In this document: positions 47,592 through 59,388 of the stretch, piece by piece
How positions within the stretch are numbered: the stretch's first letter is position 1
How the letters are laid out: each line of letters begins with the position of its first letter
Assembly: GCF_036323735.1 (NCBI RefSeq)
Contig: NC_086040.1
Location: 2,236,321 to 2,300,320, forward strand
Direction: 5' to 3'
DNA length: 64,000 nucleotides
From: Rattus norvegicus
Lineage: Eukaryota; Chordata; Mammalia; Rodentia; Muridae
Made by a program: the position numbers and the translations under genes
The notes under the pieces: generated by a model
Seen by the model: the letters and a program-made list of their open reading frames with translations, nothing else
Told to the model about the DNA's origin: nothing
The model's database searches: none

Positions 47592-48725
47592 GATGTAGTT
47601 TTAATCCTATGTTTACAATTCTACTTCATAGTTCTACCTGTCTCTTGTGATTCAAATATCTTACTTTTTAAATCACTATTGTTTGTTGTCCCGAATTCCT
47701 CCAGATGATGTCTTAGTGTTGAGATAGTTCATGCTATTCTGGATTTTGGTTATTTGAGTTCAATTTGACAATTGTTCCCTTCAATCTCTTTGAAGAATTA
47801 AGAATATAATCAGGGTGTTGCTGTTACTATATGAGCTGTTTTTCAAAAAGTAAATCCTGTTGATCCATAAGAATGGGAGATTTTTTCATATTCTGAGGTC
47901 GTCTTCAATTTTTTCTTCTGAAATTTCAAGTTCTTGTCATTCAGATCTTTGACTAACTTGGTTAATCTATTCATTCTTGATGGCCAGAACTTTCACATCC
48001 TTGGTACAAGTCATTCCTATATATATTATTTTTGACTATTGTGAAAGATGGTGTTTTCATAATTTCTTTCTCAGTCCATGTATAATTATGGTAGGGGAAG
48101 GCAACTGACTTATTCGAGTTAACTTTCTTCAGACATTTTCCTGATATTCTTTTCATGTATATGCATATTGCGGCAGACTTTTTAGGGTCTCCATTGTGTA
48201 CCCTCACATCATCTTCAAATAGTGATATATTGTCCTATTCCTTTTAAATATTTATCCATTTGACACAATTTTGTTTTGTGACTGTTATGGCTATAATGTC
48301 AAGGGCTATTTTGAGTAGAGATAAATTGAGTGAGCGTCCTTGTGTAGTCCTTGATATTAGTAGGATTGCTTCAAATGTATCTCCATTTAGTTTGATCTTG
48401 GCTAATTGTTGTATATTGCTTTTATTATGTTTAGGTATGGGCTTTCACTTACTAATTGTTCCAAAACATTTAACCAGAAGAACTATTGAATTTTTCAAAT
48501 GCTTTTCTCAATATCTAATTAGAAGGCTGTGTGTTTTTTCCCTTTTGAAGTGTTTATGTGGCAGACTCGCTTGATGAATTTTAATATATTAAACAAACCC
48601 TGTATACCTGGAGTAAAGTCTAAACAATCATGGTGAATGATCAGTTTGAGGTTTTTGTACATTCTGTGAAAATTGTAGAAAGTATCTTTGCATAAATATT
48701 CATAATAGAATTAATCTGACATTTT
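47592..48725 (-). mobile_element. Old L1 ORF2 RT region, minus strand
   Basis: Continues the L1 hit by the provirus: antisense of ITIPELK, the RT palm, and onward to the HHDQVGFIPGMQG region (about 48600-48640). Confidence 0.75.
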
Positions 48726-48742
48726 TTTCTTTTTTTATCAGA

Positions 48743-48785
48743 TATCTATCTATCTATCATCTACCTATCAATCTATCTATCTATT
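48743..48785. repeat. (TATC)n short tract
   Basis: Imperfect TATC run at the start of the next minus-strand L1 3'UTR. Confidence 0.9.
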
Positions 48786-51385
48786 TACTTTTAGTTTTAT
48801 CCCTTTTCCCCTATTTATCGCCATTCCGCCTTCCTGCCCTGACATTTTCGACGCAGTGGTCCAGCCTTACAGCATCAAGGACTTCTCTTCTCATTGGTGA
48901 CCTACAAGGCCATTCTCTTCTACATATATTGCTGGAGTCATCGGGCTGTACATGTGTACTCTTTGGACTATGGTTTACTCAAAGAAAGCTCTCGTTCTTT
49001 GGCATTGTTGCTCTTATGTGGCTTTAACCACCTTCAGCTCATTCTTTCCTTTCCTAACTCTTCCAGGAGAACTCCATTCTCTATTTAGTGGTTGGCTGTG
49101 ATTTGCCTTTGTATTTGTCATGATCTGGTGAGACTACCAGGAGTAAAATCAGATTTCTATCTGCATGTTCTTATTGGAAACAGCACTATTCTTCATGCTT
49201 AGTGGCTGTATCTAAATGAGCTGGATTCCCTAGGGGGCGGTCTCTGAATCAACATTCATTCTGTCTCCACTCACATCTTTGTCTTCATATCTCCTCTTAT
49301 AAACATTGTTTGCCTACGTCTCAGAAGGACTGAAGCATTCAAATTTTATTCATCCTTCTTCTTGAAGGATGTGATGTGTAGATTGTGTCTTGAGTAATCT
49401 GAGATTTTTGGCTAATATTAAGTTATTGGTGAGTGAATTCCATATGGTGTGTTTGTTTGTTCTGCTTTCTGGATTGGTTTACATTGCACAACATATATGT
49501 TATTTTATAGTTCCACACGTTTACCTATGAGTTTGATGATTTCTTTCTTCTTAATAGCTGAGTGTTGATGTACAACATTTTTGGTATTCAATCCTCTTTT
49601 GTCGGACATCTGTTTGTTATTTTTCCAGATTCCAGCTATTATAAATAAGACTGCTATGAACATACTGCAGCATATATCTGTGCAAAATGTTTCATCAACA
49701 TTTGGGTATATGTATAGAAGTGCTATAGCTTGGTTTTCAGGCAGTACTATGTCCAATTTTCTGATGAACCTTCAAAATGATTTCTGGAGTGGTTCTACCA
49801 CCTTTCAATCCCACCAAAAATGGAGGATTTATCCTCTTTCTCAACATCCTCATTAAAATATGTTGTAACCTTCGTTTTTGATCTTAGCCATTCTGCATGG
49901 TAAGAGTTGGAATCTCAGGGTTCTTACATTACATTTTTGAGAATTTTATTGACTATTTTTGTGTTGATATTCATAAGTGAAATTAGTGTGAAGTTCTTCT
50001 TTGTTGGGTCTTTCTGTAGTTTAAGTATAAGATAATTGTGGCTTCATTGAAGGACTTAGGTACTTTTTTTTTTTTGTATTTCTATTCCATGGCATAATTT
50101 GGAGAGTATTGGTAGGAAGGTATGATAGAATTCTCAGCTAAACTCATCTGGTCCTGGGCCATTTTTCTTGTTTGGAGATTTTTAATAAGCTTCTCATTTT
50201 TAGGAGTTCTGGGACAGTTTTGGTGGATTTTCTGATCATGACTAACTTTGGTATATGAGACCTTTATAGAGAATTGTCCATTTCATCTACAGTTTTCAGT
50301 TTGTTGAGTAAAGGCTTTTATAGTAGGAGCTCATGTGTCCTGGATTTCCAGGATGCTTTGCGTTACGAGCTTTATTTGCTTTGTTATATAATTTGTTTGA
50401 CAGTTGTGTTACTGTTTTCAATGACATGCCTTGATCTTGTAAGTCCATCTTCAGTTTCTTGTATTTTGTTTATGATGCTTGCATCTATGACTTATGATCT
50501 CTTCCCTAGGATTTCTTTCTCTAGCATTGTTAAAGTTAATTATTTCTTTAATGATTTTATTTTCATTTTTTAGATCCTGGATGGTTTTGCTCCATTCTTT
50601 TACCTGCTTTATTGTATTTTCCTGGAATTCTTAAAGACTATTTTGTGTTTGTCTTTTGACGACTTCTACTTGTTTAGGTGTGTTGTTATGTATTTCTTTA
50701 AGGGAGTTATAAATGTACTACTTAAAGTCCTCTATCATCATCATGAAATGTGATTTTAAATCCAAATCTTGATTTTATGATTTGTTGCTCTATGCAGTAT
50801 ATTCTTTGGTTGGAAAACTGGCCTGTTATGATGCCAATAACCTTGGTTTCTGTTGCTAAGTTCCATGAGCATGTGTCTTTTCATCTGTTCCTCTTTGGTG
50901 TTATCTGTTCTTGCTGTCTCTGACACTGGCTTTAACCTCCGATGAGCATGTGTGTCAGCATTCCTAGAGGCTGGCTTAAATCCATCAGGATATGGGTACT
51001 GAGAGTTTTGTCATAGGGTCAGCTTCAGGAGTAGGAGTCGATGACAAAAATCCTACCCCAGAATTTTTGCTCCCTATATCTAGAGGTCTCCAGTGGGGAA
51101 TCCTCTTGGATCAGGAATGTGAAGAGAAATGGTGATCTCCACTAAGATTTCAGGATTGTTGGCTCTTCTGAGAGTTCACCTGTCTCTTTCACTGGATATG
51201 GGTCAGGGAAGCTGAAATTTTGCATGATCTTAGGCTACAGGTGAAAAATGAAAAGATCTTGTCCCAGACTGCTCCTGGCTTTCTTAGTACTCCAGGTGGG
51301 TAGCTTAAAGCTGAAGCTGTGGTCTTATCTCTGCTCTCAGGTGTGTGAGATCTCTTGATTGGCATTCATCTCTGAGTGGATGGAG
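48786..51385 (-). mobile_element. Rearranged old L1, minus strand
   Basis: Antisense 3'UTR (about 48786-49500) and ORF2 C-terminus (49500-49920), then a jump to the RT region (49930-50340). A second jump near 50345 leads to ORF1 coiled-coil sequence (to about 50800) and a 5'UTR-like GC-richer part (50830-51385). The RT segment at 49930-50000 repeats one already seen at 48650-48725, so this is a separate element from the one upstream. The endonuclease part is missing. Confidence 0.65.
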
Positions 51386-52336
51386 AACATTTAATCTTTT
51401 CTTTTTTTTGTGTGTGTGGATTAGTTATCAGTGGATAACTGAATAATAAGATACTGTTCTTTTTTTTTCTATTTTGTGGAATCATTTGTTAGTACACTGT
51501 CTTTGAATGTATTATGAACTAAAACAACCAGTTTTTTAAAGATCTTTTGTGCTTAAATTTCTTTTGTTTCTGATTATATTTCTTCAGTGGGTTTATGACA
51601 GTTGAGTTGGTTTAGTTGACCCTGATTTAAATTTGGTTCCTAGCAACTGACTGGAAAATCATTAATTTCATCTATATTTTCCAGTTTTTTGATATAACTT
51701 TTTAAAATTAGGATATAATGATATTTTAAAACATCTTCATTTACATTTCTCTGTATAAATTCCTAATTTTCCTGATTCAGGTCCTGACTCTGGGTTTAAC
51801 TATCTTGGTTTTTTTGTTTGTTTGTTTGTTTGTTGTTTTTTTCTCAAATAATCAGCTCCTGATTTTGTTGATTCTTAGTCTAGTTCTCTTTGTTTCTTCT
51901 TGGTTTATTCCAACTATGAGTTTGGTCATTTCAGACAATTTTCTCTTCTTGGTGTATTTCCTCCTTTTGTTACAGAGTTCTTAGGTGTTCTGCCAAGCTG
52001 CTATTGAATGTTCTCTACATTTTCGTTTTGGTAACATTCAGAGCTATGAGATTTCCTTTCAGCTTTGCTTTGCGTCCCACATCACTGAACACATAGTTGT
52101 TCAGTTTTCATGTGTTTGTGGACGTTTTGTTTGAGTGTTTGTTAGTTTGTTTATTTATTTTTGTTGATGAGGAACACCCTTAGTACTTGGGTGTCCAATA
52201 GAATACATAGAATTAATTCAAAGTTGTTTTATTGCTCTAGTGGGTTTTTTTGTATGTTTATCTGATTTTATGTTCAGTTTTAGAAAGAGTACCATGTGTT
52301 GATATCAAGAACTTATATCCTTTTGTTTTATTCTTT
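51386..52336 (-). mobile_element. Old L1 ORF2 fragment, minus strand
   Basis: Antisense of the ORF2 endonuclease-RT linker and endonuclease C-terminal part: 51850-52090 mirrors the KSWFFEKINKID, RRQEIIKLRAE and LIALSACR segments. Contains a (TTTG)n tract at about 51811-51835. Confidence 0.75.
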
Positions 52337-55300
52337 TTTTTTATTAACTTAAGTATTTCTTATATACATTTCCAGGGTTATTCCCTTTCCCCGTTTCTGG
52401 GCCAACATCCCCCTAACCCCTTCCACTCCCCTTCTTTATGGGTGTTCCCCTCCCTATCCTCCCCCCACTTCCGCCCTCCCCCCAAAAATCACGTTCACTT
52501 GGGGTTCAGTCTTAGTAGGACCAAAGGCTTTCCCTTCCACTGGTGATCTTAGTAGGATATTCAAAGCTACCTATGAGGTCAGAGTGCAGGGTAAGTCCAT
52601 GTATAGTCTTTAGGTAGTGGCTTAGTCCCTGGAAGCTCTGTTGCTTGGCATTGTTGTACTTTTGGGGTCTCGAGCCCCTTCAAGCTCTTCCAGTTCTTTC
52701 TCTGATTTCTTCAACAGGGGCCTATTCTCAGTTTAGTGGTTTGCTGCTGGTATTCACCTCTGTATTTGCTGTATTCTGGCTGTCTCTCTCAGGAGAGATC
52801 TACATCCGGCTCCAGTCGGTCTGTACTTCTTTGCTTCATCCATCTTGTCTAATTGGGTGGCTGTATATGTATGGGCCACATATGGGGCAGGCTCTGAATG
52901 GGTGTTCCTTCTGTCTCTGTTTTAATCTTTGCCTCTCTATTCCCTGACAAGGCTATTCTTGCTCCCCTTTTAAAGAAGAAGTGAAGAATTCACATTTTGA
53001 TCATCAGTCTTGAGTTTGTGTGTTCTATGCATCTGGAGTAATTCAAGCATTTGGGCTAATAGCCACTTATCAATGAGTGCATACCATGTGTGTATTTCTG
53101 TGATTGGGTTACCTTGCTCAGGATGATATTTCCAGTTCCAACCATTTGCATGTGAATTTCATTAAGGCATTGTTTTTGATTGCAGAATAATATTCCACTG
53201 GGTAGATTTACCACATTTTCTTTATCCATTTCTCTGTTGCAAGGCATCTGGGTTATTTCCAGCCTCTGGCTATTATAAATAAGGCTGCTATGAACATAGT
53301 GGAGCACGTGTCTTTTTTATATGTTGGGGCATCTTTTGGGTATATGCCCAAGAGAGGTATAGCTGGATCCTCAGGTAGTTCAATGTCCAATTTTCTGAGG
53401 AACCTCTTGAATGATTTCGAGAATGATTTTACCAGTTTGCAATCCCACCAACAATGGAGGAGTGTTCCTCTTTCTCCACATCCTCGCCAGCATCTGCTGT
53501 CACCTGAGTTTTTGATCTTAGCCATTCTGACTGGTTTGAGGTGAAATCTCAGGGTTGTTTTGATTTGCATTTCCCTTATGACTAAAGATGCTGAACATTT
53601 CTTTAAGTGTTTCTCAGCCATTCGGCATTCTTCTGCTGTGAATTCTTTGTTCATTTTTAATAGGGTTATTTGCCTCCCTGCGGTCTAATTTCTTGAGTTC
53701 TTTGTATATTTTGGATATAAGGCCTCTATCTGTTGTAGGATTGGTAAAGATCTTTTCCCAATCTGTTGGTTGCCGTTTTGTCCTAACCATAGTGTCCTTT
53801 GCCTTAGAGAAGCTTTGCAGTTTTATGAGATCCCATTTGTCAATTCTTGATCTTAGAGCATAAGCCATTGGTGTTTTGTTCAGGAAATTTTTTCCAGTGC
53901 CCATGTATTCGAGATGCTGCCCTAGTTTTTATTCTATTAGTTTGAGTATATCTGGTTTGATGTGGAGGTCCTTGATCCACTTGGACTTAAGATTTGTACA
54001 GGGTGGTAAGCATGGATCGACTTGCATTCTTCTACATGTTGATCTCCAGTTGAACCAGCACCATTTGCTGAAAATGCTATCTTTTTTCCATTGGATCGTT
54101 TTGGCTCCTTTGTCAAAAATCAAGTGCCTTTAGGTGTGTGGGTTCATTTCTCGGTCTTCAATTCTGTTCCATTGGTCTATCTGTCTGTGTCATTACCAAT
54201 ACCATGCAGTTTTTATAACTATTTCTCTGTAATACTGCTTGAGTTCAGGGATAGTGACTCCCCCTGAAGTCCTTTTATTCTTGAGAATAGTTTTAGCTAT
54301 CCTGGGTTTTTTTTTTGTTATTACAGATGAATTTGCAAATTGTTCTAACTCTTTGAAGAATTGGATTGGTATTTTGATGGGAATTGCGTTGAATCTGTGG
54401 ATCGCTTTTGGTAAATTGGCCACTTTTACTATACTAATCCTGCCAATCTATGAGCATGGGAGATCTTTCCATCTTCTGAGGTCTTCTTCAATTTCTTTCT
54501 TCAGAGTCTTGAAGTTCTTATTGTACAGATCTTTTACTTGCTTGGTTAAAGTCACACCGAGGTACTTTATATTATTTGGGTCTATTATGAAGGGAGTCAT
54601 TTCCCTAATTTCTTTCTTGCCTTTTTTCTCTTGTGTAGAGGAAGGCTACTGATTTATTTGAGTTAATTTTATACCCAGCCACTTTGCTGAAGTTGTTTAT
54701 CAGCTTTAGTAATTCTCTGGTAGAACTTTTGGGATCACTTAAATATACTATCATATCATCTGCAAATCGTGATATTTTGACTTCTTCTTTTCGAATCTGT
54801 ACCCCCTTGATCTCCTTTTGCTGTCTGATTGCTCTGATTAGAACTTCAAGAACTATATTGAATAAGTAGGGAGAGAGTGGGCAGCCTTTCCTAGTCCCTG
54901 ATTTTAGTGGGATTGCTTCAAGTTTCTTTCCATTTAGTTTAATGTTAGCAACTGGTTTGCTGTATATAGCTTTTGTTATGTTTAGGTATGGGCCTTGAAT
55001 TCCTATTCTTTCCAGGACTTTTATCATGAAGGGGTGTTGAATTTTGTCAAATGCTTTCTCAGCATCTAATGAAATGATCATGTGTGTTTTATTCTTACTG
55101 TTTGTTTATATAATGGATCACGTTAATGGTTTTCCATATATTAAACCATCCCTGCATGCCTGGGATGAAACCTACTTGATCATGGTGGATGATTGTTTTG
55201 ATGTGCTCTTGGATTCGGTTTGTGAGAATTTTATTGAGTATTTTTGCATCGATATTCATAAGGGAAGTTAGTCTGAAGTTCTCTTTCTTTGTTGGGTCTT

Positions 55301-57380
55301 TGTGTGGTTTAGGTATACGAGTAATTGCTGCTTCATAGAAGGAATTCAGTAGTGCTCCATGTGTTTCAATTTTGTGGAATAATTTGGATAGTATTGGTAT
55401 GAGGTCTCCTATGAAGGTCTGATAGAATTCTGCACTGAACATGTCTGGACCTGGGCTCTTTTAGGTTAAGAGACCTTTAATGACTGCTGATATTTCCTTA
55501 GGAGTTATGGGGTTTTTTAACTGGTTTATCTGTTCCTGATTTAACTTCGTTACCTGGTATCTGTATAGGAAATTTTCCATTTCCTGCAGATTTTGAAGTT
55601 TTGTTGAATATAGGCTTTTATAGTAAGATCTGATGATTTTTTTTGAATTTCCTCTGAATCTGTAGTTATGTCTCCCTTTTCATTTCTGACTTTGTTAATT
55701 TGGACACACTCTCGGTGTTGTCTCGTTAATCTGGCTAAGGGTTTATCTATGTTGTTGATTTTCTCAAAGAACCAACTTTTGGTTTTGTTGATTCTTTCTA
55801 ATGTCCTTTTTTGTTTCTACTTGGCCGATATCAATCTCTGAGTTTGATTATTTTCTGCCTTCTACTCCTCCTGAGTGTATTTGCTTCTTTTGGTTCTAGA
55901 GATTTTAGGTGTACTGTCAAGCTACTGATGTATGCTCTCCTGTTTCTCTCTGCAGGCACTCAGAGCTATGAGTTTTCCTCTTAGCACAGCTTTCATTGTG
56001 TCCCATAAGTTTGGGTATGTTGTACCTTCATTTTCATTAAATTCTAAGAAGTCTTTAATTTCTTTCGTTATTTCTTCCTTGCCCAGGTTATCTTTGAGTA
56101 GAGCATTGTTCAATTTCCACGTATATGTGGGCGTTCTTCACTTATTGTTATTGAAGACTAGCTTTAGGCCGTGGTGGTCTGATAGCACACATGGGATTAT
56201 TTCTATCTTTCTGTACCTGTTGAGGCCCGTTTTTTGACCAATTATGTGGTCAATTTCGGAGAAAGTACCATGAGGAGCTGAAAAGAATGTATATCCTTTT
56301 GCTTTAGGATAGAATGTTCTATAAATATCTGTTAAGTCCATTTTGTTCATGACTTCTCTTAGTCTGTCTACGTCTCTAAGTTCTGTTTCCATGATCTGTC
56401 CATTGATGAGAATGCGGTGCTCATATCTCCTACTATTATTGTGTGAGGTACAATGTGTTTTTTGATCTTTAGTAAGTTTTCTTTTACCTATGTAGGTGCC
56501 CTTGTATTTGGTGCATAGATATTTAGGATTGAGAGTTCATCTTGCTGGATTTTTCCTTTGATGAATATGAAGTGTCCTTCCTTATATTTTTTGATGACTT
56601 TTAGTTGGAAATTGATTTTAGTTGATATTAGAATGGCTACTCCAGCTTGCTTCTTCTGACCATTTGCTTGGAAAGCTGTTTTCCAGCCTTTCACTCTGAG
56701 GTAGTGTCTCTCTTTGTCTCTGAGGTGTGTTTCTTGTAGGCAGCAGAATGCAGGGTCCTCATTGTATATCCAGTTCGTTAATCTATGTCTTTTTATTGTG
56801 GAGTTGGGACCATTGATGTTGAGAGATATTAGGAATAGTATTTATTGCTTCCTGGTATATTCATATTTGAATGTGAGATTATGCTTGTGTGCTTTCCTTC
56901 TCTTTGTTTTGTTGCCAACATGGTTAGTTTCTTGCTTTTGCTAGGGTGTATCTTTTTTCCTTATGTTGGGGTTTAACAATTTTCATCCTTTGTAGGACTG
57001 GTTTTGTAGAAAGATATTGTATAAATTTGGTTTTGTCATGGAATATCGTCGTTTTCCATCTATGTTAATTGAGAGAATTGCTGGATACACTAACCTGGGA
57101 TGGCATTTGTATTCTCTTAGGGTCTTTATGACATCTGTCCATGTTCTTCTGGCTTTCATAGTCTCTGGCGAAAAGTCTGGTGTGATTCTGATAGATCTTC
57201 CTTTACATGTTACTTGACCTTTTTTCCCTTACTGCTTTTAATATTTTTTCTTTATTTTGTGCATTTGCTGTTTTGACTATATGTGATGGGAGGTGTTTCT
57301 TTTCTGGTCCAACCTATTTGGAGTTCTGTAGGCTTCGTGTAAGCCTATGGGTATCTCTTTACGTCTCGAAAATTTTCTTC
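52337..57380 (-). mobile_element. Relatively recent L1, minus strand, 5'-truncated in ORF1
   Basis: On the minus strand: ORF1 3' part (57380 to about 56990), full-length but broken ORF2 (about 56940-53050), 3'UTR with its C-rich complement of the G tract (52390-52495), and a short A tail (52337-52345). It is much closer to the intact L1 than the older copies. ORF2 is split by stops and frameshifts into pieces such as 54605-55081 (with FADD), 55095-55442, 56138-56392 and 53253-53654. Its 5' edge abuts the 5'UTR of the plus-strand intact L1. Confidence 0.9.
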
Positions 57381-58289
57381 GGCTGCCCCTGCAGAGAGCC
57401 CCTGGGCAGCACCCCACGAGCGAACTTGAGCCTCAGGACCACAGGTAAGACCAAATTTTCTGCTGCAAGAAAGCTGCCTGGTGAGCTTGGGACACACGGA
57501 AGCAGAATTTCTCTAGAACCGGGCACGTTCTGTGTTTACCGGAAGTCCCACACCCGCGGATCCCGGCCCGCAGCAGCTCTCTGCTCCCAGACCCGGTGAG
57601 AGAGAGACCCAACCGCCTGGTCAGGTGGGCACTCCTGAGGCTGCAGAGCGGAAGAGACCACCAACACTGCTCACCCCTGCCCACATCCCTGGCCCAAGAG
57701 GAAACTGTATAAGGCCTCTGGGCTCCCGTCGGGGAGGGCCCAGGAGCGGCAGGACCCCTGTGCCTAAGACACCACCAGAACCAGAAGGAAACAGACCGGA
57801 TAAACAGTTCTCTGCACCCAAATCCCGTGGGAGGGAGAGCTGAACCTTCAGAGAGGCAGACAAGCCTGGGAAACCAGAAGAGACTGCTCTCTACACACAC
57901 ATCTCGGACGCCAGAGGAAAAAGCCAAAGACCATCTGGAACCCTGGTGCACTGAAGCTCCCGGAAACGGCGGCACAGGTCTTCCTGGTTGCTGCCGCTGC
58001 AGAGAGCCCCTGGACAGCACCCCACGAGCAAACCTGAGCCTCGGGACCACAGGTAAGGCCAAATTTTCTGCTGCAAGAAAGCTGCCTGGTGAACTCAAGA
58101 CACAGGCCCACAGGAACAGCTGAAGACCTGTAGAGAGGAAAAACTACACGCCCGAAAGCAGAACACTCTGTCCCCATAACTGACTGAAAGAGAGGAAAAC
58201 AGGTCTACAGCACTCCTGACACACAGGCTTATAGGACAGTCTAGCCACTGTCAGAAATAGCAGAACAAAGTAACACTAGAGATAATCTG
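57381..58289 (+). promoter_or_regulatory. L1 5'UTR / internal promoter
   Basis: GC- and CpG-rich against an AT-rich background. The phrase CTGCCNCTGCAGAGAGCC recurs at 57383 and 57991 (period 608), so there is one nearly full monomer followed by the start of a second that runs into the ORF1 leader. In rodent L1s such monomers carry promoter activity (family knowledge). The minus strand is open for 221 codons at 57433-58098. Confidence 0.85.
57433..58098 (-). other. Antisense open frame in the L1 5'UTR
   Basis: 221 codons on the strand opposite ORF1. The corresponding frame is also open for 175 codons in the other 5'UTR of this window (14280-14807), and the two translations align over most of their length. 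The high GC content makes long chance frames likely, and no domain is recognised. Listed as a candidate only. Confidence 0.3.
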
Positions 58290-59363
58290 ATGGCGAGAGG
58301 CAAGCGCAGGAACCCAAGCAACAGAAACCAAGACTACATGCCATCATCGGAGCCCAATTCTCCCACCAAAACAAACATGGAATATCCAAACACACCAGAA
58401 AAGCAAGATCTAGTTTCAAAATCATATTTGATCATGATGCTGGAGGACTTCAGGAAAGACCTGAACACACTTAGGGAAGCACAGGAAAACATTAATAAAC
58501 AAGTAAAAGCCTACAGAGAGGAATCGCAAAAATCCCTGAAAGAATTCCAGGAAAACACAATCAAACAGTTGAAGGAATTAAAAATGGAAATAGAAGCAAT
58601 CAAGAAAGAACACATGGAAACAACCCTGGATATAGAAAACCAAAAGAAGAGACAAGGAGCTGTAGATACAAGCTTCACCAACAGAATACAAGAGATGGAA
58701 GAGAGAATCTCAGGAGCAGAAGATTCCATAGAAATCATTGACTCAACTGTCAAAGATAATGTAAAGCAGAAAAAGCTACTGGTCCAAAACATACAGGAAA
58801 TCCAGGACTCAATGAGAAGATCAAACCTAAGGATAATAGGTATAGAAGAGAGTGAAGACTCCCAGCTCAAAGGACCAGTAAATATCTTCAACAAAATCAT
58901 AGAAGAAAACTTCCCTAACCTAAAAAAAGAGATACCCATAGACATACAGGAAGCCTACAGAACTCCAAATAGATTGGACCAGAAAAGAAACACCTCCCGT
59001 CACATAATCGTCAAAACACCAAACGCACAAAATAAAGAAAGAATATTAAAAGCAGTAAGGGAAAAAGGTCAAGTAACATATAAAGGGAGACCTATCAGAA
59101 TCACACCAGACTTCTCGCCAGAAACTATGAAGGCCAGAAGATCCTGGACTGATGTTATACAGACCCTAAGAGAACACAAATGCCAGCCCAGATTACTGTA
59201 TCCAGCAAAACTCTCAATTAACATTGATGGAGAAACCAAGATATTCCATGACAAAACCAAATTTACACAATATCTTTCTACAAATCCAGCACTACAAAGG
59301 ATAATAAATGGTAAAGCCCAACATAAGGAGGCAAGCTATACCCTAGAAGAAGCAAGAAACTAA
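58290..59363 (+). CDS. L1 ORF1 protein, RNA-binding chaperone
   Basis: 357 codons. ORF1p trimerises, coats L1 RNA and acts as a nucleic-acid chaperone in the cytoplasmic L1 RNP (family knowledge). Visible parts: a basic N-terminus (MARGKRRNPS) with Ser/Thr-Pro sites; a long heptad-rich coiled coil, about residues 48-172; an RRM, about 176-272, from SNLRIIGIEES (178) through ENFPNL and RHIIVKTPN; and a C-terminal domain, about 273-345, with KARRSW (R283-R284, at the position of the RNA-contacting Arg pair) and RLLYPAKLS (301). No stop or frameshift. The start is the first ATG after the 5'UTR and gives the conserved rodent N-terminus. ORF2 follows after 25 bases. Confidence 0.95.
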   Translation: MARGKRRNPSNRNQDYMPSSEPNSPTKTNMEYPNTPEKQDLVSKSYLIMMLEDFRKDLNTLREAQENINKQVKAYREESQKSLKEFQENTIKQLKELKMEIEAIKKEHMETTLDIENQKKRQGAVDTSFTNRIQEMEERISGAEDSIEIIDSTVKDNVKQKKLLVQNIQEIQDSMRRSNLRIIGIEESEDSQLKGPVNIFNKIIEENFPNLKKEIPIDIQEAYRTPNRLDQKRNTSRHIIVKTPNAQNKERILKAVREKGQVTYKGRPIRITPDFSPETMKARRSWTDVIQTLREHKCQPRLLYPAKLSINIDGETKIFHDKTKFTQYLSTNPALQRIINGKAQHKEASYTLEEARN

Positions 59364-59388
59364 TCGTCTTGGCAACAAAACAAAGAGA

